From Rhizobium anhuiense (GTDB lineage Bacteria > Pseudomonadota > Alphaproteobacteria > Rhizobiales > Rhizobiaceae), in contig NZ_ML133534.1 in the NCBI RefSeq assembly GCF_003985145.1, positions 115,389 to 179,388 of the forward strand: a DNA stretch of 64,000 nucleotides. Direction: 5' to 3'. The notes under the pieces were generated by a model that saw nothing but the letters and a program-made list of their open reading frames with translations, did not search any database and was not told the origin of the DNA. Position numbers and translations under genes: made by a program. Below are positions 43,980-51,989 of this stretch, piece after piece; the first letter of the stretch is position 1; each line of letters starts with the position of its first letter.

Positions 43980-45002
43980 ATGCAGACAACACGGCAATGG
44001 CAGATCGATGCGGTTGGATCGGAGCACAATCTCACGGTCGGCGAGCGGAGGCTCGAACCGGTTTCGGGAAACAGGATCCTGGTCCGGACGGAAGCCGTCT
44101 CGCTCAATTTCCGCGACCGGCTGGTGATGGAGAGCGGTATGGGATTGCCGCTGCAATTTCCCTTCGTGCCGGCCTCCGATATGGCGGGGGTCGTGGAGAC
44201 GGTCGGGCCTGAGGTCACCCGTTTCAAGCCGGGCGACCGGGTCATTTCGACCTTTTCGCCCGACTGGATCGACGGACGCGGGTTGGGCGATGCCCGCACG
44301 CCGCCTTACAAGACACGCGGCGGCGTCTATCCCGGCGTCCTTTCCCAATACACCGTTCTGTCGGAGGAATGGTATTCGCGCGCACCCGATACGCTCGATG
44401 CAGCACAGGCGAGCACCTTGCCCTGCGCCGGGCTGACTGCCTGGTTCGCCTTGATCGAACGCGGCGGTCTGAAGGCCGGTGACAAGGTGCTGGTGCAAGG
44501 CACCGGCGGCGTGGCGCTTTTCGGCCTGCAGATCGCCAAGGCGCACGGCGCCGAGGTCTTCATCACCTCAGGCAGCGCGGAGAAGCTCGAGCGCGCCGTT
44601 GCTCTCGGCGCCGATCACGCGATCAACCGCCGCGAGGGCGACTGGGTTGAGCAACTCTACCAACTGACCGGCGGCTATGGCGCCGACCACGTGCTTGAGA
44701 TCGTCGGCGGCCCGCATCTCGACCTGGCACTGAAAGCGGTGGCGATCAATGGCCGCATTTCCGTGATCGGCGTGCTCGAAGGCTTCGAAGTCTCCGGCCA
44801 GGCCGCTCCGCTGCTGCTCAAGGCGCCTGTCGTGCAGGGCATTTCCGTCGGCCATCGCCGCGCGCTGGAAGACCTGGTGCGGGCAGTCGACCAGAACGGG
44901 CTGAAGCCCGTGATCGACAAGCGCTATGCCTTCGACGAATTCCCGCAGGCGCTCGATCATCTCTATCGCGGGCCCTTTGGCAAGGTGGTCGTCGAGTTCT
45001 GA
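43980..45002 (+). CDS. Zinc-type alcohol dehydrogenase-like NAD(P) oxidoreductase
   Basis: A 340-residue medium-chain dehydrogenase/reductase. The catalytic half has VSLNFRDRLVMESGM and FPFVPASDMAGVVETVGPEV, with Asn-Phe-Arg-Asp in place of the zinc-binding Cys, so the zinc site seems lost, as in quinone-oxidoreductase-like members. The Rossmann motif is VLVQGTGGVALFGLQIAKAH. Ends GPFGKVVVEF. Substrate unknown. Control by the divergent LysR protein is inferred from arrangement. Confidence 0.88.
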   Translation: MQTTRQWQIDAVGSEHNLTVGERRLEPVSGNRILVRTEAVSLNFRDRLVMESGMGLPLQFPFVPASDMAGVVETVGPEVTRFKPGDRVISTFSPDWIDGRGLGDARTPPYKTRGGVYPGVLSQYTVLSEEWYSRAPDTLDAAQASTLPCAGLTAWFALIERGGLKAGDKVLVQGTGGVALFGLQIAKAHGAEVFITSGSAEKLERAVALGADHAINRREGDWVEQLYQLTGGYGADHVLEIVGGPHLDLALKAVAINGRISVIGVLEGFEVSGQAAPLLLKAPVVQGISVGHRRALEDLVRAVDQNGLKPVIDKRYAFDEFPQALDHLYRGPFGKVVVEF

Positions 45003-45106
45003 CGGTCGCGATCTTCCGTTCGATTAAGTTATGCGGCCATTCAAAGGGCGACAGCGCCGGGCATCTGAAAAGACGCGCGGCGCTGCCGGCGGAGAAGGGA
45101 GGCCGC

Positions 45107-45517
45107 TCAGGCCGCGGCTGGAACGCCTTGTTCGAAGGTGAAGCGTTCATCGGCCCAGCCGGTCATGCCGCCGATCATCAGTTTCACGGACAGGCCGAGG
45201 CGGGAGAGGCGAAGTGCGGCCTTGTCAGCGCCGTTGCAATGCGGGCCGGCGCAATAGACGACGAAGAGCGTGTCGGAGGGCCAGGCCGACATGCGGTGCG
45301 CCGTCATCTTTCCATGCGGCAGGTTGATGGCGCCGGGAATGTGGGACTGTGCAAAGAGCGTCGGCGAGCGTACGTCGAGAAGAACGAAATCGACCTTGCC
45401 AGACGCAAAGGCTGCGTGGACGTCGGAGCAATCGGTCTCGAAGGCAAGCTTGGCGGCAAAATGGGCAGCGGCGATATCAGCAGCGGCGGCGGGGATGTCT
45501 GCGACGGGGCTTGGCAT
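45107..45517 (-). CDS. Rhodanese-domain protein
   Basis: A 136-residue single-domain rhodanese. LLDVRSPTLFAQSHIPGAIN is the CH2A-type motif and VVYCAGPHCNGADKAALRLS carries the active-site Cys loop. GGMTGWADERFTF is the closing motif. It may transfer sulphur or act in redox control. It is divergent from ftrA with only 71 bp between, and rhodanese-ftrA pairs are common. Confidence 0.9.
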   Translation of the reverse strand: MPSPVADIPAAAADIAAAHFAAKLAFETDCSDVHAAFASGKVDFVLLDVRSPTLFAQSHIPGAINLPHGKMTAHRMSAWPSDTLFVVYCAGPHCNGADKAALRLSRLGLSVKLMIGGMTGWADERFTFEQGVPAAA

Positions 45518-45588
45518 TTGCGATTTCCTTTTTGGTTCGAATTGCAGCCTGGTATCGCCGATGCTAAAGCTCTGCGAAATTGGCCATC

Positions 45589-46590
45589 ATGACTGACAGC
45601 GTAAAGATCATGCCAAACTCCTCGCCGCAGCAGACGAAAGGACCGCTGGTCGCAGCGCTTGCCTATGACGGGCTCTGCACTTTCGAATTCGGCATCGTCT
45701 ATGAGGTCTTCGGCCTGCCACGCCCGGAGATGGGGGAGGATTGGTATCGCTTCTCGGTCTGCGGCATCGAACCGGGGCCGCTTCGCGCCGCCGGAGGGCT
45801 GACGGTCGCCGTCGACAAGGGCCTGGAGGTGCTCGATGAGGCGGATCTGATCGTCGTGCCCGGCTGGCGGGCGATCGATGCGCCGGTGCCGGCACCCCTC
45901 GCGAGAGCACTGACGGCAGCGCATCAGCGCGGCGCGCGCATCATGTCGCTCTGCTCGGGCGTTGCAGTTCTTGCCGGATCGGGACTGCTTGCCAACCGCA
46001 GGGCGACGACACATTGGCGCTATGTCGCCACGATTGCCGCGCGTTATCCCGACATCACGCTCGATGCCGACGTTCTCTACATGGACGAAGGCAGCCTGCT
46101 GACGGCGGCAGGCAGTGCTGCCGGCATCGATCTCTGCCTGCATGTGGTGCGCGGCGATTTCGGTTCGGAGGCGGCAAACAGCGTCGCCCGCCGGCTGGTC
46201 GTGCCACCGCATCGCGAAGGCGGACAGGCGCAATTCATTCGCGCGCCGGTTCCCGAGGAGCGCGAGGGCATCCGCTTGGGGCCGCTGATCGAATGGATGC
46301 GCGAAAGCCTTTCCGAGGACCAGCCGATCAGCCTGCTTGCCAAAAGAGCCGGTATGAGCATGCGCACCTTTCAGCGGCGCTTCGAAGCGACGACGGGTCT
46401 CAGCGTCGGCGAATGGCTGCTGACGGAGCGGCTGCGCCATGCCCGCGATCTGCTGGAGAGGGAACTTGCCGTTTCGCTCGACGATATCGCCGTCGCCAGC
46501 GGCTTTGGAACACTGGCGACGATGCGGCATCATTTCCGCAGGCGGCTCGGGACGAGCCCGAATGCCTATCGGAAGTCGTTCGGCGGTTAG
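45589..46590 (+). CDS. ftrA: AraC-family regulator with DJ-1/PfpI-like N-terminal domain (FtrA)
   Basis: A 333-residue regulator. The N-terminal DJ-1/PfpI amidotransferase-like domain (about 15-190) contains VAALAYDGLCTFEFGIVYEV and RIMSLCSGVAVLAGSGLLAN with the nucleophile-elbow Cys. The C-terminal AraC domain (about 220-325) reads ISLLAKRAGMSMRTFQRRFE and DDIAVASGFGTLATMRHHFR. The start is uncertain: TTG 45580, ATG 45589 or ATG 45610; I used ATG 45589. It probably regulates the divergent rhodanese gene. Confidence 0.88.
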   Translation: MTDSVKIMPNSSPQQTKGPLVAALAYDGLCTFEFGIVYEVFGLPRPEMGEDWYRFSVCGIEPGPLRAAGGLTVAVDKGLEVLDEADLIVVPGWRAIDAPVPAPLARALTAAHQRGARIMSLCSGVAVLAGSGLLANRRATTHWRYVATIAARYPDITLDADVLYMDEGSLLTAAGSAAGIDLCLHVVRGDFGSEAANSVARRLVVPPHREGGQAQFIRAPVPEEREGIRLGPLIEWMRESLSEDQPISLLAKRAGMSMRTFQRRFEATTGLSVGEWLLTERLRHARDLLERELAVSLDDIAVASGFGTLATMRHHFRRRLGTSPNAYRKSFGG

Positions 46591-46612
46591 ATCGACCGTT
46601 GGCGAGAAGACT

Positions 46613-46647
46613 GCAACGCCGCGGAACGATATTCTCCGCGGCGTTGC
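46613..46647. terminator. Hairpin between convergent ftrA and preA
   Basis: Perfect 13-bp arms (GCAACGCCGCGGA / TCCGCGGCGTTGC) with a 9-nt loop lie between the converging stop codons. No long T tract follows on either strand, so efficiency is uncertain. Confidence 0.7.
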
Positions 46648-46653
46648 AAATCC

Positions 46654-47967
46654 CTATTCCGCCGCCTGGCGTGCCATCGGGTTGTTCGGGTGCGTCGTCC
46701 AGTTGGCATAGTTCGGGTCGACGACGCGGCCGGTGCGCTTGTCGAGGGTGCCGGCGGGAAGCTGCTCCATGGTGATGCAGTTCTCGACCGGGCAGACGCT
46801 GACGCAGAGATTGCAGCCGACGCATTCCTCGTCCATCACCTCGAAATGACGAGCGCCGTTGACGAAGTTGGTGATTGCCTGGTGCGAGGTATCCTCGCAT
46901 GCGATGTAGCAGCGGCCGCACTTGATGCAGGCGTCCTGGTCGATCTTGGCCTTGGCGATGTAGTTGAGGTTCAGATACTGCCAGTCGGTGACGTTGGGCA
47001 CGGCGCGGCCGGTAATGTCGTCGAGGTTGCGGTGGCCTTTTTCGTCCATCCAGTCGGAGAGGCCCGTGATCATCTCCTGGACGATCTTGAAGCCGTAGGT
47101 CATCGCCGCTGTGCAGACCTGGACGTTGCCGGCGCCGAGAACGAGGAATTCGGCCGCGTCCCGCCAGGTGGTGATGCCGCCGATGCCTGAGATCGGCAGG
47201 CCGTAGGTTTCGGGATCACGGGCGATCTCGGCCACCATGTTGAGCGCGATCGGCTTGACCGCCGGGCCGCAATAACCGCCGTGGCTGCCCTTGCCGCCAA
47301 CCGTCGGGTTGGGGGCGAAGTTGTCGAGATCGACGGAGACGATCGAATTGATCGTGTTGATCAGCGAGACGGCATCGGTGCCGCCCGCCTTGGCGGCGCG
47401 GGCGGGGCGGCGGACATCGGTGATGTTGGGCGTCAGCTTGGTGATGACGGGCATTCGGGTGTACTGCTTGCACCAGCGCACGACCATTTCGATATATTCC
47501 GGCACCTGGCCGACCGCGGAACCCATGCCGCGCTCGGACATGCCGTGCGGACAGCCGAAATTGAGCTCGATGCCGTCGGCGCCGGTCTCTTCGACCAGCG
47601 GCAGGATCGCCTTCCAGGCCTGCTCCTCGCAGGGTACCATGATCGAGGCGATCAGCGCCCGGTCCGGCCAGTTCATCTTCACCTGCTTCATTTCCCGCAG
47701 GTTGGTATAGAGGTCGCGGTCGGTGATGAGCTCGATATTGTTCAGCCCCAGCAGGCGGCGGTCGGCGCCCCAGATCGCGCCGTAGCGCGGGCCGTTGACG
47801 TTAACGACAGGCGGGCCTTCCTCGCCCAGCGTCTTCCAGACCACGCCGCCCCAACCGGCCTTGAAGGCACGCTCGACGTTGTAGGCCTTGTCGGTCGGCG
47901 GCGCCGACGCCAGCCAGAACGGGTTCGGGGACTTGATGCCGACGAAATTATTGCGGAGATCAGCCAT
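46654..47967 (-). CDS. preA: NAD-dependent dihydropyrimidine dehydrogenase subunit PreA
   Basis: A 437-residue subunit that reduces uracil or thymine to the dihydro form. The FMN-binding TIM barrel (about 1-320) is dihydroorotate-dehydrogenase-like: IKSPNPFWLASAPPTDKAYN, GIELNFGCPHGMSERGMGSA and PVITKLTPNITDVRRPARAA. Two [4Fe-4S] motifs follow: CIKCGRCYIACEDTSHQ and CVGCNLCVSVCPVENC. It pairs with PreT 15 bp upstream in the operon. It is the entry enzyme of the reductive pyrimidine pathway completed by hydA and hyuC. Confidence 0.96.
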   Translation of the reverse strand: MADLRNNFVGIKSPNPFWLASAPPTDKAYNVERAFKAGWGGVVWKTLGEEGPPVVNVNGPRYGAIWGADRRLLGLNNIELITDRDLYTNLREMKQVKMNWPDRALIASIMVPCEEQAWKAILPLVEETGADGIELNFGCPHGMSERGMGSAVGQVPEYIEMVVRWCKQYTRMPVITKLTPNITDVRRPARAAKAGGTDAVSLINTINSIVSVDLDNFAPNPTVGGKGSHGGYCGPAVKPIALNMVAEIARDPETYGLPISGIGGITTWRDAAEFLVLGAGNVQVCTAAMTYGFKIVQEMITGLSDWMDEKGHRNLDDITGRAVPNVTDWQYLNLNYIAKAKIDQDACIKCGRCYIACEDTSHQAITNFVNGARHFEVMDEECVGCNLCVSVCPVENCITMEQLPAGTLDKRTGRVVDPNYANWTTHPNNPMARQAAE

Positions 47968-47982
47968 TGTTCATTCTCCCCT

Positions 47983-49344
47983 TCATGCAACCGCGACAGC
48001 CGGAGCGGCGGCCGCGGTGAGGGTGCGGTGGATGGATTCAGCCGCGTCGCGACCGTGGGCGACGGCGGAAACCGTGAGGTCGTCGCCGCCGAAGACGCAG
48101 TCACCACCGGCCCAGACGCCGTCGAGCGAGGTATGGCCTTCGCCATCGACGGCGATGCGGCCGCTTTCCATGCGCAGCGAACCGAGACCGGAGGCGTCAA
48201 AGGTCTGGCCGATCGCCTTGAAGATCTGGTCGGCGGCAATGACGCCGGTTTCGCCGGTCCCGACCAGGCGGCCTTCGAGAAGCTTGGTATATTCCACTTC
48301 GATGGCGGCGACTTTGCCGTCCTGCGACAGGATCGATTTCGGCGCCAGCCAGTGGCGGATGATGACGCCCTTGGAGCTTGCCAGATCCTGCTCGAATTCC
48401 GAAGCGTTCATGTGTTCCTTGCCACGGCGGTAACAGATCGTCACCTCCTCGGCGCCAAGCAGCTTCGCCTGCACGGCAGCGTCGATCGCCGTCATGCCGC
48501 CGCCAAGGACGACGACGCGGCGGCCGACGGCGATTTCGCTCTTGTTTTCAGCCTGACGCAGTGCCGCGATGAAATCGACGGCGTCGTCGACGCCTGCGAG
48601 GTTCTCGCCCTCGATGCGCAGCGCGTTGACGCCGGCAAGGCCGATACCGAGGAAGACGCCGTCATATTGGGCCTGCAGATCGGCAAGCGAGAAATTGCGG
48701 CCGAGAAGCTGCCCATGCCGGACCTCGATGCCGCCGATCGAGAGGATGTAGTCGACTTCCTTCTGGGCGAAATCGTCGACCGTCTTATAGGTGGCGATGC
48801 CGTATTCGTTGAGGCCGCCGGATTTTTCCCTGGCATCATAGATGACGACGGAATGGCCTTTCACGGCCAGGCGATGGGCGGCGGCAAGGCCGGCTGGGCC
48901 TGCGCCGACGACGGCGATCGTCTTTCCGGTCGGTTCGGCCCTGGCATAGAACTGCTTGCCGGCCTGCATGGCGGCATCTGTCGCATAACGCTGCAGGCGG
49001 CCGATCTCGACGGGCCGCTCTTCGGCCGTGTTGCGCACACAGGCCTGTTCGCAGAGTTCTTCGGTGGGACAGACGCGGGCGCACATGCCGCCAAGGATGT
49101 TCTGATCGAAGATCGTCTTTGCCGAGCCGATCGGATTGCCCGTCGAAATCTGGCGGATGAACAGCGGAATGTCGATCGAGGTGGGACAGGCCGTCATGCA
49201 CGGCGCGTCATAACAGAAATAACAGCGGTCGGCGGCGACCAGCGCCTCGTGATTGTCGAGGCGCGGATGCAGATCGGAAAAATTAGCCTCATACTCGGCG
49301 GGCGAAAGCCGGCCAGCATGAATCCCAGTTTCCAGTCGTTCCAT
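47983..49344 (-). CDS. preT: NAD-dependent dihydropyrimidine dehydrogenase subunit PreT
   Basis: A 453-residue GltD-like flavoprotein. The N-terminal Fe-S region has CYFCYDAPCMTACPTSIDIP and GGMCARVCPTEELCEQACV. FAD-binding VVGAGPAGLAAAHRLAVKGH and NAD-binding VVVLGGGMTAIDAAVQAKLL follow, with the closing VWAGGDCVFGGDDLTVSAVA. It passes electrons from NADH to PreA. It is the first gene of the preTA operon, with a RutR-like site 60-76 bp upstream. Confidence 0.95.
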   Translation of the reverse strand: MERLETGIHAGRLSPAEYEANFSDLHPRLDNHEALVAADRCYFCYDAPCMTACPTSIDIPLFIRQISTGNPIGSAKTIFDQNILGGMCARVCPTEELCEQACVRNTAEERPVEIGRLQRYATDAAMQAGKQFYARAEPTGKTIAVVGAGPAGLAAAHRLAVKGHSVVIYDAREKSGGLNEYGIATYKTVDDFAQKEVDYILSIGGIEVRHGQLLGRNFSLADLQAQYDGVFLGIGLAGVNALRIEGENLAGVDDAVDFIAALRQAENKSEIAVGRRVVVLGGGMTAIDAAVQAKLLGAEEVTICYRRGKEHMNASEFEQDLASSKGVIIRHWLAPKSILSQDGKVAAIEVEYTKLLEGRLVGTGETGVIAADQIFKAIGQTFDASGLGSLRMESGRIAVDGEGHTSLDGVWAGGDCVFGGDDLTVSAVAHGRDAAESIHRTLTAAAAPAVAVA

Positions 49345-49404
49345 TGAAGTTCCCTCATTATTGGTAAACGGCCTGTGAGGGAAAGCGTAACTCAGGTTTA
49401 AAAA

Positions 49405-49420
49405 TTTATCAAACGGTAAA
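49405..49420. promoter_or_regulatory. RutR-like operator upstream of preTA
   Basis: TTTATCAAACGGTAAA agrees with the RutR consensus at 10 of 14 positions and shares GGTAAA with the better site at 38875. It stands 61 bp before the preT start codon. Confidence 0.5.
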
Positions 49421-49573
49421 ATTTTGACGGTTTTCTCTTGCTGGATGCCAAGTAATCAATTGTTTTTATTGGAAGAATTTATCTGGTCCGCATTCGTGAA
49501 ATGGCTGGACGCGCCCCGCGCCAAGGGCATCGGAAAAAAGATTCAAAAAAGTCGAATTTTTTTCCGATCGGAG

Positions 49574-49598
49574 GGAACCAAAGTTTGATGTCGCCGTT
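49574..49598 (+). promoter_or_regulatory. EcfG-type general stress promoter of a non-coding transcript
   Basis: A perfect GGAAC (49574-49578), 16 bp, then CGTT (49595-49598). The start of transcription should lie near 49604-49607. No protein gene of note follows on this strand before the terminator at 49693-49727. An AT-rich imperfect hairpin (49531-49566) sits just upstream. Confidence 0.8.
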
Positions 49599-49604
49599 AT
49601 TGCG

Positions 49605-49728
49605 ATATCCGGATGGTGATCGCATCGACCCAACATGCGCGCCCCCAACCCACTATCCGGACGTACTCACGGTCCCCTCCCGGTGAGTGAAGACAGCCGG
49701 TGCGCCGCCCTCGCACCGGCTGTTTTTC
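49605..49728 (+). ncRNA. Candidate stress-induced small RNA (GsrN-like)
   Basis: About 120 nt from an EcfG promoter to an intrinsic terminator. Predicted by eye: a 5' stem pairing TCCGGATGG (49609-49617) with CTATCCGGA, whose large loop contains a small CGCAT/ATGCG hairpin and an unpaired CGCCCCCAACCC; a second hairpin with ACTCAC/GTGAGT arms and a CCCCTCCC loop that could bind ribosome sites; then the terminator. The layout recalls GsrN of Caulobacter, a stress sRNA with a C-rich target loop. A 32-codon frame starts at 49588, but that is upstream of the expected RNA start, so it is not a good coding candidate. The 5' end is predicted only. Confidence 0.7.
49693..49727 (+). terminator. Intrinsic terminator of the small RNA
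   Basis: Perfect 12-bp arms (ACAGCCGGTGCG / CGCACCGGCTGT) with a 7-nt loop run into TTTTT on the plus strand. The convergent kinase gene ends 26 bp away, so the hairpin may also serve that gene. Confidence 0.9.
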
Positions 49729-49752
49729 CGTTTGGCGCCTATTTCCAGGCTT

Positions 49753-50766
49753 TCACACGCGTTTGAAGATCTCGAATTCGGTTTCCGGAATGGTCAGGCG
49801 ATACTCGATGCGGCCGGGAACGAGTTTCAGCTCCGCCTTGCCATTGACCGACGAAGGCACGACCCGCTCCAGCACGGTGCGGCCGAAGCTGTTGTCGCTG
49901 AATTCGTGGACTTCCGACTGATCATGAAGCACCTCCGCCCAAGCGACTTCGATCGCCTTCCTGTCGCCGATTGCGGCTTCGCGGCAATTCAGCGTGATCG
50001 AGGCGGCGCCGCCTGATATCGCGCCGTAGGAGGCGGAGTTGACGATGAGTTCGTGGAGGGCGAGCCCGAGATGCACGGCGGCATTCGGCGTCAGATGCGC
50101 ATTGATGCCATAGATCGGCATGGAGCCTGATGTTTCCGGCCAATAGGGGGCGAACTGCTTTTCGGCGAGTTCGAAGAGATAGGCGCCGCGCCAGCTCGAA
50201 TCGGTAATCAGATCCTGCGAGTTGGAAAGCGATTGCAGCCGTCCGCGGAATTTGAGGAGGAAGGTGTCGAGAGACAGCGTGTTGCGCGCGGTCTGCGTGG
50301 CAATCCCCTGGATGATGGCGAGAAGGTTCTTCGAGCGGTGTGAGAGTTCGCGCAGCAGCGATTTCAGCACTTTTTCGCGGTGCCGGCTTTCGGTCACTTC
50401 GGCCATGACGGAGAGAAGTCCGTGCGCGCCGCGTTCACCGGTGCGCTGGATCTTCAGTTCATAGGTACGCCTTTCGCCGTCGACGTCGATCTCGACCTCG
50501 GCATTGTTGGGGATCCCGGTTTCCAGCACCTTGTGTTTCAGCGCTGTCAGATATCGCCCATGGGCGTCGCCGAAAAGGGCAGCGTCGCTGTTGCCGGGCA
50601 TAAAGAGCGCTGCAAAATGCGGCGGCAGATTTTCGGCGTAGAAGATCGACAGCCGGGCGTCTTGGCAGAGGATTGAAATCCCGGCGCTGCCGAGCGCGCG
50701 TTCCATCATTGCGGCTTTGCCTTCGAAGGTGAAAGGCACGCCGGACAATGGTTCAGTCGTATTCAC
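49753..50766 (-). CDS. HWE/HisKA2-type sensor histidine kinase of the general stress locus (PhyK-like)
   Basis: A 337-residue soluble kinase. A PAS-like sensor (about 20-125, SAGISILCQDARLSIFYAEN) precedes a kinase core with LLRELSHRSKNLLAIIQGIA (H143) and the LALHELIVNSASYGAISGG N-box, both of the HWE/HisKA2 class that phosphorylates PhyR in alphaproteobacteria. The start is taken as GTG 50766, with AAAGG at good spacing; a TTG at 50856 lacks one. An EcfG-type promoter lies 127-152 bp upstream, so it is likely under feedback by EcfG. That it acts on the neighbouring PhyR is inferred from class and position. Confidence 0.88.
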   Translation of the reverse strand: MNTTEPLSGVPFTFEGKAAMMERALGSAGISILCQDARLSIFYAENLPPHFAALFMPGNSDAALFGDAHGRYLTALKHKVLETGIPNNAEVEIDVDGERRTYELKIQRTGERGAHGLLSVMAEVTESRHREKVLKSLLRELSHRSKNLLAIIQGIATQTARNTLSLDTFLLKFRGRLQSLSNSQDLITDSSWRGAYLFELAEKQFAPYWPETSGSMPIYGINAHLTPNAAVHLGLALHELIVNSASYGAISGGAASITLNCREAAIGDRKAIEVAWAEVLHDQSEVHEFSDNSFGRTVLERVVPSSVNGKAELKLVPGRIEYRLTIPETEFEIFKRV

Positions 50767-50892
50767 TCGACCGCCTTTCCTTGTGACATCTTGAACGTCG
50801 CTGAAGGGAGCGCCCTTCCAGACACCGCCTGTCAACTCTAGAACAAAGCGCTGCAAAAACCGTTAAAGCCACCGGAGTCCCGGTAGCACCGG

Positions 50893-50918
50893 AACGCATG
50901 CTTTGGCGATTTGGTTCC
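50893..50918 (-). promoter_or_regulatory. EcfG-type promoter of the stress kinase gene
   Basis: On the minus strand GGAAC (50914-50918), 17 bp, CGTT (50893-50896). It lies just after the phyR stop codon and would give a leader of about 120 nt before GTG 50766. Confidence 0.7.
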
Positions 50919-50938
50919 GAAGTCCGGAAAATTGCGTC

Positions 50939-51733
50939 TCAGGCGGCCACTCTGGTCGATTCGTTGAAGAAAAGAGCTTGGCTGATCAGTGCCTTGACCA
51001 TGTCCGGATTGAAGGGCTTGGTGACAAGGAAAGTCGGCTCAGGGCGCTCGCCGGTCAGAAGCCGTTCAGGGAAAGCGGTGATGAAGATCACCGGCACGCT
51101 CGACGTCTTCAGGATGTCGTTGACTGCGTCGATACCGGAACTGCCGTCGGCAAGCTGGATGTCGGCCAGCACCATGCTCGGCTTGGTCTTATTGTAGAGC
51201 GCGACGGCTTCGGCATGCGTGCGGGCGATGCCGGTGACGCGATGGCCGAGGCTTTCGACCATCTGCTCAATATCCATGGCGATCAGCGGCTCGTCCTCGA
51301 TGATCATGATATCGGTGGCGACCTGACGGGAAATTTCCTGCGAGGCCACGTCGAGCAGATGCATGACGTCCTGTTCCTCGGTTTCCAGGATATCGGCGAT
51401 TTCGGCGACGCGAAAATTTTCCACGGAGGCGAGCAAAAAGGCCTGACGGGCACGAGGCGAAACCTTGGAAAGGTTCAGTGTGGCGCGTTGCTCCCAGGCA
51501 TAGGGCGAAGTCGGCTCTGGAATCTGGACTGCGGTGGAACCAAACAGTTGCGTAAACAGTTTGTAGAGTGCGACCCGGTCGTTCGCCGTATCCGGGAAAA
51601 TCGACAGATCGGCGATGATGGCTTCGAGGACGGCGGCGACATAGGCGTCGCCCGAAGTCTGGGTGCCGGTGAGGGCGCGGGAATAGCGGCGCAGATAAGG
51701 AAGGTGCGGCGCAATTCGAGTAGAAAGTGTCAT
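50939..51733 (-). CDS. phyR: Anti-anti-sigma response regulator PhyR
   Basis: A 264-residue partner-switching regulator. The N-terminal half (1-130) is an ECF-sigma-like decoy domain (LPYLRRYSRALTGTQTSGDA, ALYKLFTQLFGS, RVAEIADILETEEQDVMHLL). The C-terminal receiver (about 140-260) has the acidic IIEDEPLIAMD and phospho-acceptor D191 in VLADIQLADGSSG. When phosphorylated it binds NepR and frees EcfG. ATG 51733 has CAGGAG upstream; codons farther upstream are not needed. An EcfG promoter precedes it, which closes a positive loop. Confidence 0.96.
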   Translation of the reverse strand: MTLSTRIAPHLPYLRRYSRALTGTQTSGDAYVAAVLEAIIADLSIFPDTANDRVALYKLFTQLFGSTAVQIPEPTSPYAWEQRATLNLSKVSPRARQAFLLASVENFRVAEIADILETEEQDVMHLLDVASQEISRQVATDIMIIEDEPLIAMDIEQMVESLGHRVTGIARTHAEAVALYNKTKPSMVLADIQLADGSSGIDAVNDILKTSSVPVIFITAFPERLLTGERPEPTFLVTKPFNPDMVKALISQALFFNESTRVAA

Positions 51734-51778
51734 TAATGGCTCCTGCATACAGGCCGGCATTGGCTTCAATGAGCGGTT

Positions 51779-51803
51779 AACGTCGCCTTGCTAAAAAAGT
51801 TCC
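51779..51803 (-). promoter_or_regulatory. EcfG-type promoter of phyR
   Basis: On the minus strand GGAAC (51799-51803), 16 bp, CGTT (51779-51782). Expected leader is about 40 nt. Its GGAAC is back-to-back with another GGAAC on the plus strand (GTTCCGGAAC, 51799-51808). Confidence 0.82.
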
Positions 51804-51812
51804 GGAACGGGA

Positions 51813-51837
51813 GGAACTTTTTTTGTCGCGCCGCATT
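51813..51837 (+). promoter_or_regulatory. Possible EcfG-type promoter of nepR-ecfG
   Basis: GGAAC (51813-51817), 16 bp, then CATT, one base off the CGTT consensus. Autoregulation of nepR-ecfG is usual in this locus, but the match is imperfect. Confidence 0.4.
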
Positions 51838-51989
51838 ATTCCAGCCGACAATGAAAGGGCGTAGCGTTTTGACCCATGCAACGGCAAATACTGGCGACAT
51901 CGACACTGGAACGTTCGGAGTCGATGGTTGAAATCATGATTGATCCCCTGCACGCCCCTCTAACAGACAACCGGCGAGAAGACGAATTG

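Noticed and set aside
47281..49347. A 688-codon open frame antisense to preA and preT
   Set aside because: Both opposite genes have complete catalytic and Fe-S motifs; the antisense protein has none.
49588..49686. A 32-codon open frame over the small RNA region
   Set aside because: Its start lies upstream of the expected transcription start and its ribosome site overlaps the promoter -35 region, so the RNA interpretation is better.
51804..51829. Another EcfG promoter starting at the first plus-strand GGAAC before nepR
   Set aside because: No CGTT-like box lies 16-17 bp downstream.
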